Below are positions 1 to 8,322 of a DNA stretch of 64,000 nucleotides, one piece after another (position 1 is the stretch's first letter; each line of letters starts with the position of its first letter). The notes under the pieces are model-generated. The model had not been told where the DNA came from and made no database searches. It was given only the letters and a program-made list of their open reading frames with translations. Origin of the DNA: SB25 sp029560875 (GTDB taxonomy: Bacteria; Bacteroidota; Bacteroidia; Bacteroidales; Tenuifilaceae); assembly GCA_035388225.1 (NCBI GenBank), contig DAOOPM010000001.1, positions 1 through 64,000 on the forward strand, written 5' to 3'. Made by a program: the position numbers and the translations under genes.

Positions 1-26
1 CCATTCCATTATAAATTAATATTAAT

Positions 27-52
27 CCGTCCAACTTTTTGGGGTCACTTCA
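27..52. mobile_element. probable IS3-family terminal inverted repeat (IS lies to the left)
   Basis: Read on the minus strand from 52 to 27, the sequence begins TGAAGTGACCCC and continues AAAAAGTTGGACGG. This resembles the outer ends of IS3-family (IS150-group) elements as I recall them. The outward end is at 52, so the element body would lie at 1-52 and beyond the left edge. No transposase is visible because the window starts too close. The assignment rests on recalled terminus patterns, not on a search. Confidence 0.4.
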
Positions 53-97
53 TTTATCTGGGCTTTCTTATTGCTATTAGTAGAAGATATCTTCCAA

Positions 98-556
98 CTA
101 CCTATACTCCATATGCTCCTGGTCGGTAATTTTCTCGCAGTAGTGGCACTTTAGCGCTACACTCTTTTTGTCGGCCACCTTAAACTTAGGAGTTACATTC
201 TCGAAGTTGGTAATACACTTAGGATTCACGCATTTAACAATACCCTTAATTTCATCGGGAACCTCAACAAGCATTTTTTCCACCACCACGTATTCCTTAA
301 TGATATTCAACTTGGCGTGTGGAGCAACAATTGCAATTCGGTTAATCTCCTCGCGCTCAAAGTACTTATCGGCAATTTTAACAATGGCCTTTCGTCCCAA
401 CTGCTTGCTCTCAAGGTTAGTTCCAAATGTGATAAGGTTGGGTATTTTATCTAAGCCCAATATCGATATAACCTTGAAAAGATTTTGAGCAGGTATATGG
501 TCAATCACAGTTCCATTCTGAATGGCGCTAACGCTTAAATGTTTTTTATCGTTCAT
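98..556 (-). CDS. pyrI: Aspartate carbamoyltransferase regulatory chain
   Basis: This is the regulatory subunit of aspartate transcarbamoylase. It binds the allosteric nucleotides (CTP, UTP, ATP) and joins the catalytic trimers made by pyrB in the first committed step of pyrimidine synthesis. At 152 residues it has the usual family length. The C-terminal zinc site is intact, with Cys109, Cys114, Cys137 and Cys140 in the expected CX4C...CX2C arrangement. It lies 20 bp downstream of pyrB on the same strand, so the two are almost certainly one transcript. The start is the ATG at 556. Nothing is odd about it. Confidence 0.96.
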   Translation of the reverse strand: MNDKKHLSVSAIQNGTVIDHIPAQNLFKVISILGLDKIPNLITFGTNLESKQLGRKAIVKIADKYFEREEINRIAIVAPHAKLNIIKEYVVVEKMLVEVPDEIKGIVKCVNPKCITNFENVTPKFKVADKKSVALKCHYCEKITDQEHMEYR

Positions 557-576
557 AGCTGTTATCTTTTAATATT

Positions 577-1491
577 TTACTTCAAACCAAGTATTGATGC
601 CATAATCGCCATACGTGCGTAAACACCGTTAAGCGCCTGAGTAAAGTAGTATGCTTTGTTACTGTCATCAACATCAATATTAATCTCGTTTACGCGTGGA
701 AGCGGATGCAGTACACGCATATTCTCTTTAGTTCCTTCAAGCATATGGTTGCGAAGAATGTATGCATTCTTAACCTTCTCGTAATCCATTGGGTCAGAGA
801 AACGCTCCTTTTGTACACGGGTCATATAAACAATATCTGCATCCTTAATATTCTCAGCCAAATCTGTATGCTCTTCGAATTTCAAACCTGCATCCTTCAA
901 GAACATCTTATACTCTTGCGGCATTTGAAGCTCCTTTGGAGCAATAAACACGAATGAAGCGTTGAACTGCGACATCGCCATAAGTAAGGAGTGAACAGTA
1001 CGACCATACTTCAAATCGCCCACCATTACAATCTTTTGATTGTTAAGTGTACCCTGGGTTTTGCGAATTGAGTAGAGATCGAGCATTGTTTGGGTTGGAT
1101 GCTGGTTTGCACCATCGCCTGCATTGATAATTGGCACTGGAGAAACTTCACTCGCAAAGCGTGCACTACCCTCAACAGGGTGACGCATTACAATTAAATC
1201 GGAGTAGTTAGCCACTGTAAGGATAGTATCCTTCAAACTCTCGCCTTTTGAAACACTAGTGGAGGATGCCTCAGAGAAACCAATTACTCGTCCGCCTAGT
1301 CTATTCACAGCACTTTCGAAACTCAAACGGGTTCTGGTTGAAGGTTCAAAGAATAAGGTGGCAACCACTTTGCCGTCCATAATCTTTTGTGAGGGATTTT
1401 TCTCAAACTCCTCGGCCAAATCGAGCACTTTGAAGATTTCCTCCTTGCTCAGGTCGTTGATTGAAACCAAACTTCTGTTTTTCATTTGCAT
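577..1491 (-). CDS. pyrB: Aspartate carbamoyltransferase catalytic chain
   Basis: This cytoplasmic enzyme condenses carbamoyl phosphate and L-aspartate to N-carbamoyl-L-aspartate in de novo pyrimidine synthesis. Its 304 residues match the family. The carbamoyl-phosphate loop STRTR is at residues 51-55, SKGES near 81-85 (the lysine donated by the neighbouring subunit), HPTQ at 131-134 and HPLPR near 262. The presence of pyrI just downstream indicates the class B dodecameric, allosteric holoenzyme. Two in-frame ATGs (1491 and 1485) are possible starts, and the outer one is used here. No leader peptide or attenuator is evident in the 80 bp upstream. Confidence 0.97.
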   Translation of the reverse strand: MQMKNRSLVSINDLSKEEIFKVLDLAEEFEKNPSQKIMDGKVVATLFFEPSTRTRLSFESAVNRLGGRVIGFSEASSTSVSKGESLKDTILTVANYSDLIVMRHPVEGSARFASEVSPVPIINAGDGANQHPTQTMLDLYSIRKTQGTLNNQKIVMVGDLKYGRTVHSLLMAMSQFNASFVFIAPKELQMPQEYKMFLKDAGLKFEEHTDLAENIKDADIVYMTRVQKERFSDPMDYEKVKNAYILRNHMLEGTKENMRVLHPLPRVNEINIDVDDSNKAYYFTQALNGVYARMAIMASILGLK

Positions 1492-1536
1492 TGAGTTTTA
1501 TAATTAACTGTTTAAAAATTTATTTCGGTTATTATC

Positions 1537-1565
1537 AAAAAAAAGCCCCGACGACAATCGGGGCT
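1537..1565 (-). terminator. Rho-independent terminator after the YigZ-family gene
   Basis: On the minus strand the 8-bp stem AGCCCCGA/TCGGGGCT closes a 6-nt loop and is followed by a run of eight T. It begins 8 bp after the stop of the gene at 1573-2187 and separates that unit from pyrB. Confidence 0.88.
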
Positions 1566-1572
1566 AACTATT

Positions 1573-2187
1573 CTATACTGTTGACAAATATTCCACGTTT
1601 ACTGACTCAATCTTTTCAACTCTCGAAATAAACTCATCGCTTAAACTCTTTCGAATAGTCACCTTAATTCGGCAACTATTATCGAACTGTTGCTCATTTA
1701 TATCGATATTCAAATCCTTAACAAGTCTCATTATATCATTCATTACAAGGTAGCTGAAGTTGATATTGAAAATATCATCCACAGTTTTGGTGATAATCTT
1801 AGCATTCTGCAATGCATCCTGGGTTGCCGATTTATAGGCATTAATCAACCCCGATACTCCAAGCTTTGTTCCACCAAAGTAACGCACAACAACCACCAAA
1901 ACATTGGTAACGTTGAAACTCAAAAGTTGACCGTGAATTGGCTTGCCAGCAGTACCGGAAGGTTCTCCATCATCGTTCACTCTCCACTTCTCGCCTTTCG
2001 CCCCCAATATGTATGCGTAACAATGATGACGGGCATCGTAGTATTCCTTTCGCAAATCCTCAACAATTGACTTAATTTCATCCTCGGTACAAACTGGTCG
2101 AGCAATAGCAATAAACTTACTGCCCTTCTCGCGGTAAATCCCTGTAGAAGTTCCCTCAATTGTGCGATATGTATCCTCGGCCACCAT
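1573..2187 (-). CDS. YigZ/IMPACT family protein
   Basis: This is a 204-residue member of the YigZ/IMPACT (UPF0029) family. The N-terminal domain carries the conserved DDGEPSGTAGKPI and VVVRYFGGTKLG segments, and a small C-terminal DUF1949-type domain follows (about residues 135-200). The eukaryotic relatives bind GCN1 and affect translation control. The bacterial role is not settled, so no specific reaction is claimed. The ATG at 2187 overlaps the stop of the upstream transporter as TAATG, indicating translational coupling, and a strong terminator follows the gene. Confidence 0.9.
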   Translation of the reverse strand: MVAEDTYRTIEGTSTGIYREKGSKFIAIARPVCTEDEIKSIVEDLRKEYYDARHHCYAYILGAKGEKWRVNDDGEPSGTAGKPIHGQLLSFNVTNVLVVVVRYFGGTKLGVSGLINAYKSATQDALQNAKIITKTVDDIFNINFSYLVMNDIMRLVKDLNIDINEQQFDNSCRIKVTIRKSLSDEFISRVEKIESVNVEYLSTV

Positions 2188-3071
2188 TAACTATACGCAA
2201 GTATTACAATTGACACCACCGAGAGTAAAATTCCTGCCCAATTTGTGCGGGTTGGACGCTCCCTAAACAACATCAAACCGAGAAAAACACTGGCCACAAC
2301 AACACCAATATTGTTTATTCCAAACAGAATTGAACCCTGCATCTGTTTGCCCGTAAGCGCATCGGTATGGTTAAGCGCTGCAATCATAAAGTACATTGAG
2401 CCAAAATTAACCAAGCCCAAAACAACGCCAAGTATCCAGGTTTTAATATGCTTCAAATTGTTTGCTGCAGGCTTATTGAAGGGCAAAACTGCTAAACCAA
2501 TAGTTCCTGCAATGGCAAAAACTGCCGAGTTAAATATAGGATTCAACTCATTGGTAACAAAGGTAGTTTGGGCATACTTAACCGACGAATCGATTATTCC
2601 AATTCCAATAAATATTATTAATGGCAAGTATAATCCAGCTCTTCCGTGGGTTAATTTCTCCTTCTTATAAGTTGTGAGCAGAACTGAAACTAAAGCCAGT
2701 ACAATTCCAATTATTTTTATGGTATTTAGAGAATCGTTTGCATCAATCCAAACCGAGAACAGAATTGGGAGAATTACAGACATTTTTGCAGCAACCGATG
2801 TAACAGCAACTCCGGCACGCTGCGTGCTTAATCCTATTAGCCTGAACACTGAGATGAACATAGCTCCCAGTATCAGCATAAAAACTACAGTACCAATATT
2901 CAGGTTAAACAGGGGTTTTACCTCACCGTTGGCCAAAAAAAAACCTGCTAAGCAGGCGGTGATATAATTAACAAGAATTGCGCTAAATGTATTTACCTTA
3001 AAGCGTTCTGAAAATTTAAATGTTACCAGAACAGCAGCTGACGAAAGAATACAAAGCAGTAGGTAAATCAT
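2187..3071 (-). CDS. EamA/DMT family inner-membrane transporter
   Basis: This 294-residue integral membrane protein has about ten hydrophobic helices arranged as two repeats, the pattern of the drug/metabolite (EamA/RhaT-like) exporters. The substrate cannot be read from sequence. The frame stays open upstream to a TTG at 3116, but the ATG at 3071 (MIYLLLCILSS) is preferred because the TTG is the -33 element of a well-formed promoter whose -7 box lies at 3087-3094. It is translationally coupled to the YigZ-family gene through a TAATG overlap, so the pair is probably a two-gene operon. Confidence 0.85.
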   Translation of the reverse strand: MIYLLLCILSSAAVLVTFKFSERFKVNTFSAILVNYITACLAGFFLANGEVKPLFNLNIGTVVFMLILGAMFISVFRLIGLSTQRAGVAVTSVAAKMSVILPILFSVWIDANDSLNTIKIIGIVLALVSVLLTTYKKEKLTHGRAGLYLPLIIFIGIGIIDSSVKYAQTTFVTNELNPIFNSAVFAIAGTIGLAVLPFNKPAANNLKHIKTWILGVVLGLVNFGSMYFMIAALNHTDALTGKQMQGSILFGINNIGVVVASVFLGLMLFRERPTRTNWAGILLSVVSIVILAYS

Positions 3072-3086
3072 CGTATTAGGTTTGTG

Positions 3087-3116
3087 CAAAATTATTGGAT
3101 TTTTGAGAACCACCAA
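3087..3116 (-). promoter_or_regulatory. Bacteroidota -33/-7 promoter for the DMT transporter operon
   Basis: On the minus strand a TTG (3116-3114) is followed after 19 bp by TAATTTTG (3094-3087), an exact match to TAnnTTTG. The start of transcription would fall near 3080, about 10 nt before the ATG at 3071. Confidence 0.72.
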
Positions 3117-3189
3117 AATTTTGGAATCACCTTTTTCGAAATTTGGTTAACAAATTATTAACAGGGTTCTATAAGCAATGAATTAATGC

Positions 3190-4851
3190 TCAAACGTTCA
3201 GTATATTAATCACTGATTCTACTTTACCGTCATTAATATCAACAACAATTGGGTTTTTGATATTCCACTTCTGAACTACATTTTCTACATTTACTCTACG
3301 AACAGTTACAATCACAGGATTTTTACCTCTTTCAACAACTGTCGAAAAAGCATTAGCCCAGACTTCACCCTCCAGCTCCATTCGTCCAATTTCATCAATA
3401 ACAATTACCTCTCCCCCTTTTGCTTGCAGCATTTTTTTTTCTCCTTCACGTATTGCATCAGCATTAAAATCGAACGATTTTTGAGGAGTTCCGCACTCTG
3501 CAATTCGGGTTGAGAGTTGCATTATCCTTTTCTCTGGCAAAAGAACCAATTCGTAGCCTGTACGCAGAGTCTTTTCACCCTGCCCTAGTGCATAAAAACC
3601 TGTAAAATCAATCTTCTTCTCATTTAAAGCACTTACAAAATTCTGCACAAAGGTTGTTTTTCCTTCGCCCCTTTCGCCGACAATCAATATAAATGGATAT
3701 TCTGTTTTTGAGTGATTTACAGGTGTAAGTGTGTCGTTCACTAAATTTCGAATTTGACTTACAGGATTTCCTCCCCTCAACTCAAAACCTTTAATCCTGC
3801 CCATATACTCGGGCAACGAGTTAAATGCCAGCGAAGTTGCCATATAGGCAGGCTGAAAAATCCCTCCAGCAAAGAAACCCTTGATGCTTGGCTTACCAAG
3901 TTCTGTCCCAATTGCCGCAAACGAAGCTACCACCAAAAATGCTCGCATCATTATTCTTGCACCACTCTCAACCCAGGTTAAGTCTGATAAAGAGCCAACG
4001 CTGATAATTGGAACAACAAATGAGAATAGAATAATAGGAATTGTAAGCCCTAATTTCTTGAACGGAAAACGTGCCCGTGGGTAAAAAAGCATTGTAAAAC
4101 CAATATATACAGAGGCAATAATCAACGATGCGTAAGTAGGCAATTTTGAGGTGAAAGTTAAGAATAGCACTAAAAAAGCAAGATGAATTGTGAAATATAC
4201 CACAGGAAGAATAGATTTATCGGGTTTTGGAACAAATTTTACACTATCCATATCACCTATACTCCATTCGGTTCGCTTAATTTTACGACCAATTGAGTAG
4301 CCCAACGTAACCGCTAAAAAACCAAAAAGAAGATACAAGCCACCCACGCCTATTACTGGCCAGTAATTTGGAGTTGGACTAACATTGTCGGCACTAATCT
4401 TGAAAACCGATAGGTACAAATCGTAAATACTGGAGCCATACATCATAAACAATCGGGTAATTTTGAAAACTGGGACAGTAAGTACAGCTAATCCACCACC
4501 AAGCATCAAGCCCCATAAATTTGCACCAAGGAGCAAAACTCCCAACTCCATAAAAACGCCCTCAAGCATTATCCCTATCATCGGTGTTATTATAACAGCA
4601 CTTGGCGATACCGATTTAAGCATTGCACAAACCAGTGCTGCACGCCAGTACAAGCCACGCTGTGGCTCCTTTATCGATATTGCTGTCATAATCATAACCC
4701 CAGCAAAAGAGAGTAGAGTGCCAGCAATTAACGGTAGCATAAGATTATGCAAAACGCTACCCAAAATAATCTCCAATGAACCCCAGAATGTTCCAACAAC
4801 AACGGCTTTTTGCCAAATTGGCGATAGAGTATGGCTCGCTTTACTTGTCAT
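3190..4851 (-). CDS. Multi-helix membrane protein fused to a THEP1-like NTPase
   Basis: The 553-residue protein appears to have three parts. Residues about 15-190 are helical with glycine-rich segments and resemble an ECF transporter S-component. Residues about 210-375 contain further helices and a cytoplasmic FELRGG segment (356-361), reminiscent of the coupling helix of ECF T-components. Residues 385-553 are a soluble NTPase of the THEP1 (NTPase_1) type, with Walker A GERGEGKTT (392-400) and Walker B VIVIDEIG (482-489). Seen: helices and nucleotide-binding motifs. Known: ECF transporters are normally powered by ABC ATPases. Inferred: the NTPase energises or gates the membrane part. The substrate is unknown. 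It overlaps the small upstream membrane gene by 11 bp. Confidence 0.75.
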   Translation of the reverse strand: MTSKASHTLSPIWQKAVVVGTFWGSLEIILGSVLHNLMLPLIAGTLLSFAGVMIMTAISIKEPQRGLYWRAALVCAMLKSVSPSAVIITPMIGIMLEGVFMELGVLLLGANLWGLMLGGGLAVLTVPVFKITRLFMMYGSSIYDLYLSVFKISADNVSPTPNYWPVIGVGGLYLLFGFLAVTLGYSIGRKIKRTEWSIGDMDSVKFVPKPDKSILPVVYFTIHLAFLVLFLTFTSKLPTYASLIIASVYIGFTMLFYPRARFPFKKLGLTIPIILFSFVVPIISVGSLSDLTWVESGARIMMRAFLVVASFAAIGTELGKPSIKGFFAGGIFQPAYMATSLAFNSLPEYMGRIKGFELRGGNPVSQIRNLVNDTLTPVNHSKTEYPFILIVGERGEGKTTFVQNFVSALNEKKIDFTGFYALGQGEKTLRTGYELVLLPEKRIMQLSTRIAECGTPQKSFDFNADAIREGEKKMLQAKGGEVIVIDEIGRMELEGEVWANAFSTVVERGKNPVIVTVRRVNVENVVQKWNIKNPIVVDINDGKVESVINILNV

Positions 4852-5185
4852 TAACTACCGTAGTGTTTTTGCTATTCACAATAATCAAGTAATCAATAGC
4901 CAGTATGAAAAGAAGGAAAAACTCAATATCCTGCAAGCCAATAATATTCATCACAATGGTTGCAAGCATGACTATCAGGGTAATTTTTCGGTATTTATCT
5001 ACACTGCTCAGGTTGGTTTTATTTCTTAAGTAGAACCGTACCCTATGCCATACAAATGGTATAAATGATAGATAGAAAAACACCAAACCAACCTTGTAGT
5101 TAACCAACCTAATAAGGCCTGCAACAATCAATAGTCCAACTGTAAAGAGGATTAATTTGCGCTCCGAGAATTTTTTTTCAGCCAT
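4841..5185 (-). CDS. Small membrane protein, unknown function
   Basis: The gene encodes 114 residues with four predicted membrane helices (about 9-27, 30-50, 67-84 and 88-106) and short charged loops. I do not recognise a family. Its 3' end overlaps the start of the THEP1-fusion gene by 11 bp, so the two are almost certainly cotranscribed and translationally coupled. A subunit or partner of that membrane protein is a reasonable guess but not shown. It could also be an independent small membrane protein that merely shares the transcript. The ATG at 5185 is the only sensible start. Confidence 0.7.
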   Translation of the reverse strand: MAEKKFSERKLILFTVGLLIVAGLIRLVNYKVGLVFFYLSFIPFVWHRVRFYLRNKTNLSSVDKYRKITLIVMLATIVMNIIGLQDIEFFLLFILAIDYLIIVNSKNTTVVNDK

Positions 5186-5273
5186 TACTTTAAACTAAAC
5201 TGTTATAAATAATCAAAAAAACGGTACCAAAATTGTTAGCAATGATATAAAAAAAAAGCTTGCCATAAATAGC

Positions 5274-5281
5274 TATATTTG
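5274..5281 (+). promoter_or_regulatory. -7 box for the M28 peptidase gene
   Basis: TATATTTG exactly matches TAnnTTTG. It lies 38 bp before the ATG at 5320, giving a leader of roughly 30 nt. No convincing -33 TTG sits at the usual distance. Confidence 0.5.
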
Positions 5282-5319
5282 ATGTTTAATTGTTAATAGA
5301 CAGACAAAACAATTTTATA

Positions 5320-7056
5320 ATGAAGAAACTCGCATCACTCCTACTATCGATAATAGTTTCGTTATCAACATATTCACAGCAACTACCGTCCAGTAAAGAG
5401 ATTACCTCTAACGAACTCCTATATCACCTTAGTATTTTGGCCTCCGATAGCCTTCAAGGTCGATACCCTGGAACAACTTACGACAAAATTGCGGCAAAAT
5501 ACATTAAGGACCAGTTTAACACCTACAACCTTAAGCTGATTGGTAATAAGGGGTACCAGTTTTTCACTATCGAAAAACCTTCGCAAAAGCGTTTCGAGAA
5601 TACTCACCTGATGATAGACGGAAAACGTTTAACCTACGGTATCGATTACACCACATTGCCCTCTAGGGGAAGCGATTCGCTATGTGCAAATGCCATTTTT
5701 GTTGGATACGGCAATAAAGCCAACTATGATAATGTGGATGTAAAGCGAAAGTGGGCTGTTTTCTTTAAAAACGAGGACACCTCAAAGAATGAAAATGAAA
5801 TGGAACTTTTCGATTTTCGAAAAATTGATATTGCCAAGGAACAAAGCGCCGCTGGTATCATTATTTTAAATGATGATGACAAGAACAATACCATTTCGTT
5901 GGAGAATAATGCGAAGGATTATGGGATGCCTATTTTTATCTTAAACAAAAAATCTTCGGAAAATCTTCTTAAGAATCTGGGTGATATTCCTTCAATTAAA
6001 CAACATATAAAATCAGGAAACCAAAATATCTACCAGAAACTCCCCGTAACTATTTGCGGAAAGGTTGGCAAATCGTTCGAGGAGTTAAATACACAGAATG
6101 TTGTTGCAATGCTCCGTGGAACTGACCCTGAACTATCCGATGAGTACATTGTGATTGGTGGTCATTACGACCATTTGGGATTAGGTGGAAAGAATGCAAA
6201 TAGCAGAATGCCTGATACTGTTGCCGTTCATAACGGTGCCGATGATAATGCCTCGGGTATATCAGCAATACTTGAAATTGCTCAGAAGTTTGCCTCAGAA
6301 CGCAAAAATATCAAGCGCAGTATTGTTTTCATAGCATTTGGAGCAGAGGAAATGGGGCTAGTCGGCTCGCAGCGCTTTGTGGAGTCCGACATAATTCCCG
6401 TTTCAAACATTAAGGCGATGATTAACCTTGATATGGTTGGACGATTAGTTGAGAACAAACTGGAGATAAGCGGTACAAAAACCTCGGTTCAATCGGAGCA
6501 GATTCTTAATGAACTCAACGCTGATAGTACTTTTAAGTTGGGACTTACTCCAAGCGGATTTGGTCCATCGGACCACGCATCGTTCTACGCCAAGAATATT
6601 CCTGTGTTTTTCATCACCACTGGAATTCATTTAGATTACCATACGCCGTTCGACGATATTGATAAAATCAACGCCGAGGGTATGCAAAAAGTAACCGATT
6701 ACACCTACCGATTGGCACACAAACTTGCCAATATGGATAGTTCGCTAACATTCACCAAGTCTGGAAGCAGGATGATGCCTTCGCGCAATAATGGTAAGTT
6801 AAAGGTTACCCTGGGTATCATCCCTGATGTTAGCGGCTCATCAACCAATGGGTTAAAAGCTATTGGGGTTACCGATGATAAGCCTGCGGCTAAGGCTGGA
6901 ATGAAGAATGGCGATGTAATTGTCTCAATAAACGGCAAGCCCGTAACCAACATTAACGACTACATGGAAAGATTATCGGAATTAAAGCCCGATACCACAG
7001 CCACGGTTGTTGTTGTAAGAAATAACGAGAAAGTAACCTTGACGGTTAATCTATAG
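5320..7056 (+). CDS. Secreted M28 family zinc peptidase with C-terminal PDZ domain
   Basis: This 578-residue exported aminopeptidase-like enzyme begins with a clear signal peptide (MKKLASLLLSIIVSLSTYSQ). A PA-like insert occupies about residues 100-240. The M28 catalytic domain carries the five expected metal ligands in order: His in GGHYDHLG (about 281), Asp in GADDNASG (about 306), Glu in GAEEMGL (about 341), Asp in NLDMVGR (about 368) and His in DYHTPF (about 439). A PDZ domain covers about 490-577. It probably trims peptides in the periplasm or at the surface, with the PDZ guiding substrates. The frame extends to a TTG at 5290, but the ATG at 5320 begins the signal peptide. Confidence 0.92.
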   Translation: MKKLASLLLSIIVSLSTYSQQLPSSKEITSNELLYHLSILASDSLQGRYPGTTYDKIAAKYIKDQFNTYNLKLIGNKGYQFFTIEKPSQKRFENTHLMIDGKRLTYGIDYTTLPSRGSDSLCANAIFVGYGNKANYDNVDVKRKWAVFFKNEDTSKNENEMELFDFRKIDIAKEQSAAGIIILNDDDKNNTISLENNAKDYGMPIFILNKKSSENLLKNLGDIPSIKQHIKSGNQNIYQKLPVTICGKVGKSFEELNTQNVVAMLRGTDPELSDEYIVIGGHYDHLGLGGKNANSRMPDTVAVHNGADDNASGISAILEIAQKFASERKNIKRSIVFIAFGAEEMGLVGSQRFVESDIIPVSNIKAMINLDMVGRLVENKLEISGTKTSVQSEQILNELNADSTFKLGLTPSGFGPSDHASFYAKNIPVFFITTGIHLDYHTPFDDIDKINAEGMQKVTDYTYRLAHKLANMDSSLTFTKSGSRMMPSRNNGKLKVTLGIIPDVSGSSTNGLKAIGVTDDKPAAKAGMKNGDVIVSINGKPVTNINDYMERLSELKPDTTATVVVVRNNEKVTLTVNL

Positions 7057-7065
7057 CTACCTGGT

Positions 7066-7106
7066 AATTGAGTGAATAGGTTATTGAGAAATTGAGTGAT
7101 TAGGTT
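7066..7106. repeat. Short tandem direct repeat, 24-bp period
   Basis: Two 17-bp copies of AATTGAGTGAATAGGTT (7066-7082) and AATTGAGTGATTAGGTT (7090-7106) differ at one base. They lie between the M28 peptidase gene and the next gene. No function is evident. Confidence 0.55.
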
Positions 7107-7147
7107 TATTTCAATTATTATATTTCCCAACTTTTAACTAAACATCT

Positions 7148-7978
7148 ATGTTAAAACGAGTTTTACTTTGGATTTTTGCTGTTATAATAACACTTTCTGC
7201 AGCTGTTTTTCAGCGTTTAACAGGTCCAACCCACCCAAAACGTGTAGAGTACAAAATTGAAGACTCAACCTATAAGGCTAAATTGCCACGTAGCGGAGAG
7301 AGTACAATGGATTGTATTGTATGGCTAGTATTGCCCGATACTGCAAATGCAACGCTAAACTTTAGACGTTACCCCACCAACGATGATTTTACCCAAGTGC
7401 AATTTATAAAGTCCGATAACGGTAAATTTGAAGCACTTTTGCCTAAAATGCCTGCTGCGGGAAAGTTGGAGTACTATATAGAGATAAGTACCGAAACCCA
7501 GAACATCCCTCTTTTCAAAGAAGAACCAATAATAATCCGCTTCAAAGACCCCGTACCTGCGTGGGCTTTAATTCCTCACATCTTCATTATGTTTTTTGCA
7601 ATGATGCTCTCAAATATCGCAGGACTAACAGCAGCATTCAAGGTGAAATCATTCAAAACCTACGGTTTAATTGCTATAGCAATGATGTTTGTAGGGGGCT
7701 TTATTCTTGGCCCAATTGTACAGTACAATGCTTTTGGTCAAGCCTGGACAGGTTTCCCATTAGGCCACGACCTAACCGACAACAAAACTCTTATTGCATT
7801 TGTAGCGTGGATGTTTGCTGTAGCGATGAACTGGAAAAAAGATAGACCTTGGGCTACAGTAATAGCATCAATTGTTACTATTGTCATCTTCTCAATCCCT
7901 CATAGTTTAAGGGGTTCCGAACTTAACTACGAATCGGGCAAAGTGGTAACTGGGTTTATTATGAATTTTATTCGATAG
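7148..7978 (+). CDS. Membrane protein with periplasmic domain, unknown function
   Basis: This 276-residue protein has one N-terminal helix (about 4-22), a roughly 110-residue extracytoplasmic segment rich in beta-strand-like sequence, and about four further helices from residue 138 onward. A segment GHDLTDNKTLIAF sits between two of these helices and looks like a conserved family motif. I do not recognise a named family. The preceding TATATTTC at 7119-7126 is a one-mismatch -7 box, suggesting its own promoter. It ends just before a strong bidirectional terminator. It may be an uncharacterised Bacteroidota envelope protein. Confidence 0.75.
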   Translation: MLKRVLLWIFAVIITLSAAVFQRLTGPTHPKRVEYKIEDSTYKAKLPRSGESTMDCIVWLVLPDTANATLNFRRYPTNDDFTQVQFIKSDNGKFEALLPKMPAAGKLEYYIEISTETQNIPLFKEEPIIIRFKDPVPAWALIPHIFIMFFAMMLSNIAGLTAAFKVKSFKTYGLIAIAMMFVGGFILGPIVQYNAFGQAWTGFPLGHDLTDNKTLIAFVAWMFAVAMNWKKDRPWATVIASIVTIVIFSIPHSLRGSELNYESGKVVTGFIMNFIR

Positions 7979-7995
7979 TCAAATGCTAAAAACTA

Positions 7996-8033
7996 AAAAA
8001 GCTAACCATTTAGGTTAGCTTTTTATTTTTAAA
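7996..8033. terminator. Bidirectional terminator between convergent genes
   Basis: A perfect 12-bp inverted repeat, AAAAAGCTAACC/GGTTAGCTTTTT with loop ATTTA (7996-8024), carries A- and T-tracts on both sides. It serves the rightward membrane-protein gene and the leftward cysteine-rich lipoprotein gene. Confidence 0.9.
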
Positions 8034-8044
8034 AACACTAATTA

Positions 8045-8287
8045 TTAGTTTTTGTGCTCAGCACATTTTTTAGTGCTATCTGCATTGTGTCCTTCGCAAG
8101 GTTTATTGCAGCTATCTTTTTTCTCTGTACAAGCTGTGCTATCTTTCTTTTCGCAGCAAGCAGATGAATCTTTCTTCTCACAGCATTCTGTTGTAGCTTC
8201 AGCCTTAGTTTCTTTAGAACCACAAGAAGTTAAAGCAACAGCACCAACTAATACGATGCTCATCATTAAAACACTAATTTTCTTCAT
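8045..8287 (-). CDS. Small cysteine-repeat lipoprotein, probable metal binder
   Basis: This 80-residue protein has a lipobox (ALTSCGS, lipidated Cys22). The mature part is dominated by a near-perfect nine-residue repeat, CCEKKDSSA, CCEKKDSTA and CTEKKDSC, followed by CEGH and CAEH. That leaves nine further cysteines and two histidines in under 60 residues, a composition expected of a thiol metal-binding (copper, zinc or cadmium) protein. That role is inferred from composition. The reading frame is open to 8368, but the ATG at 8287 begins a normal signal peptide and follows a promoter. It lies 98 bp downstream of the TonB receptor, on the same strand. Confidence 0.8.
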   Translation of the reverse strand: MKKISVLMMSIVLVGAVALTSCGSKETKAEATTECCEKKDSSACCEKKDSTACTEKKDSCNKPCEGHNADSTKKCAEHKN

Positions 8288-8322
8288 TTTTTTAAACGTT
8301 TTTGGGTTTATACTATCAACTA

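Noticed and set aside
84..93. Short AAGATATCTT-type palindrome after pyrI
   Set aside because: It is too short and lacks a T-run to be called a terminator or operator.
8038..8223. Open frame of 61 residues overlapping the cysteine-rich lipoprotein
   Set aside because: It is a shifted reading of the repetitive lipoprotein gene and lacks a start context and signal.
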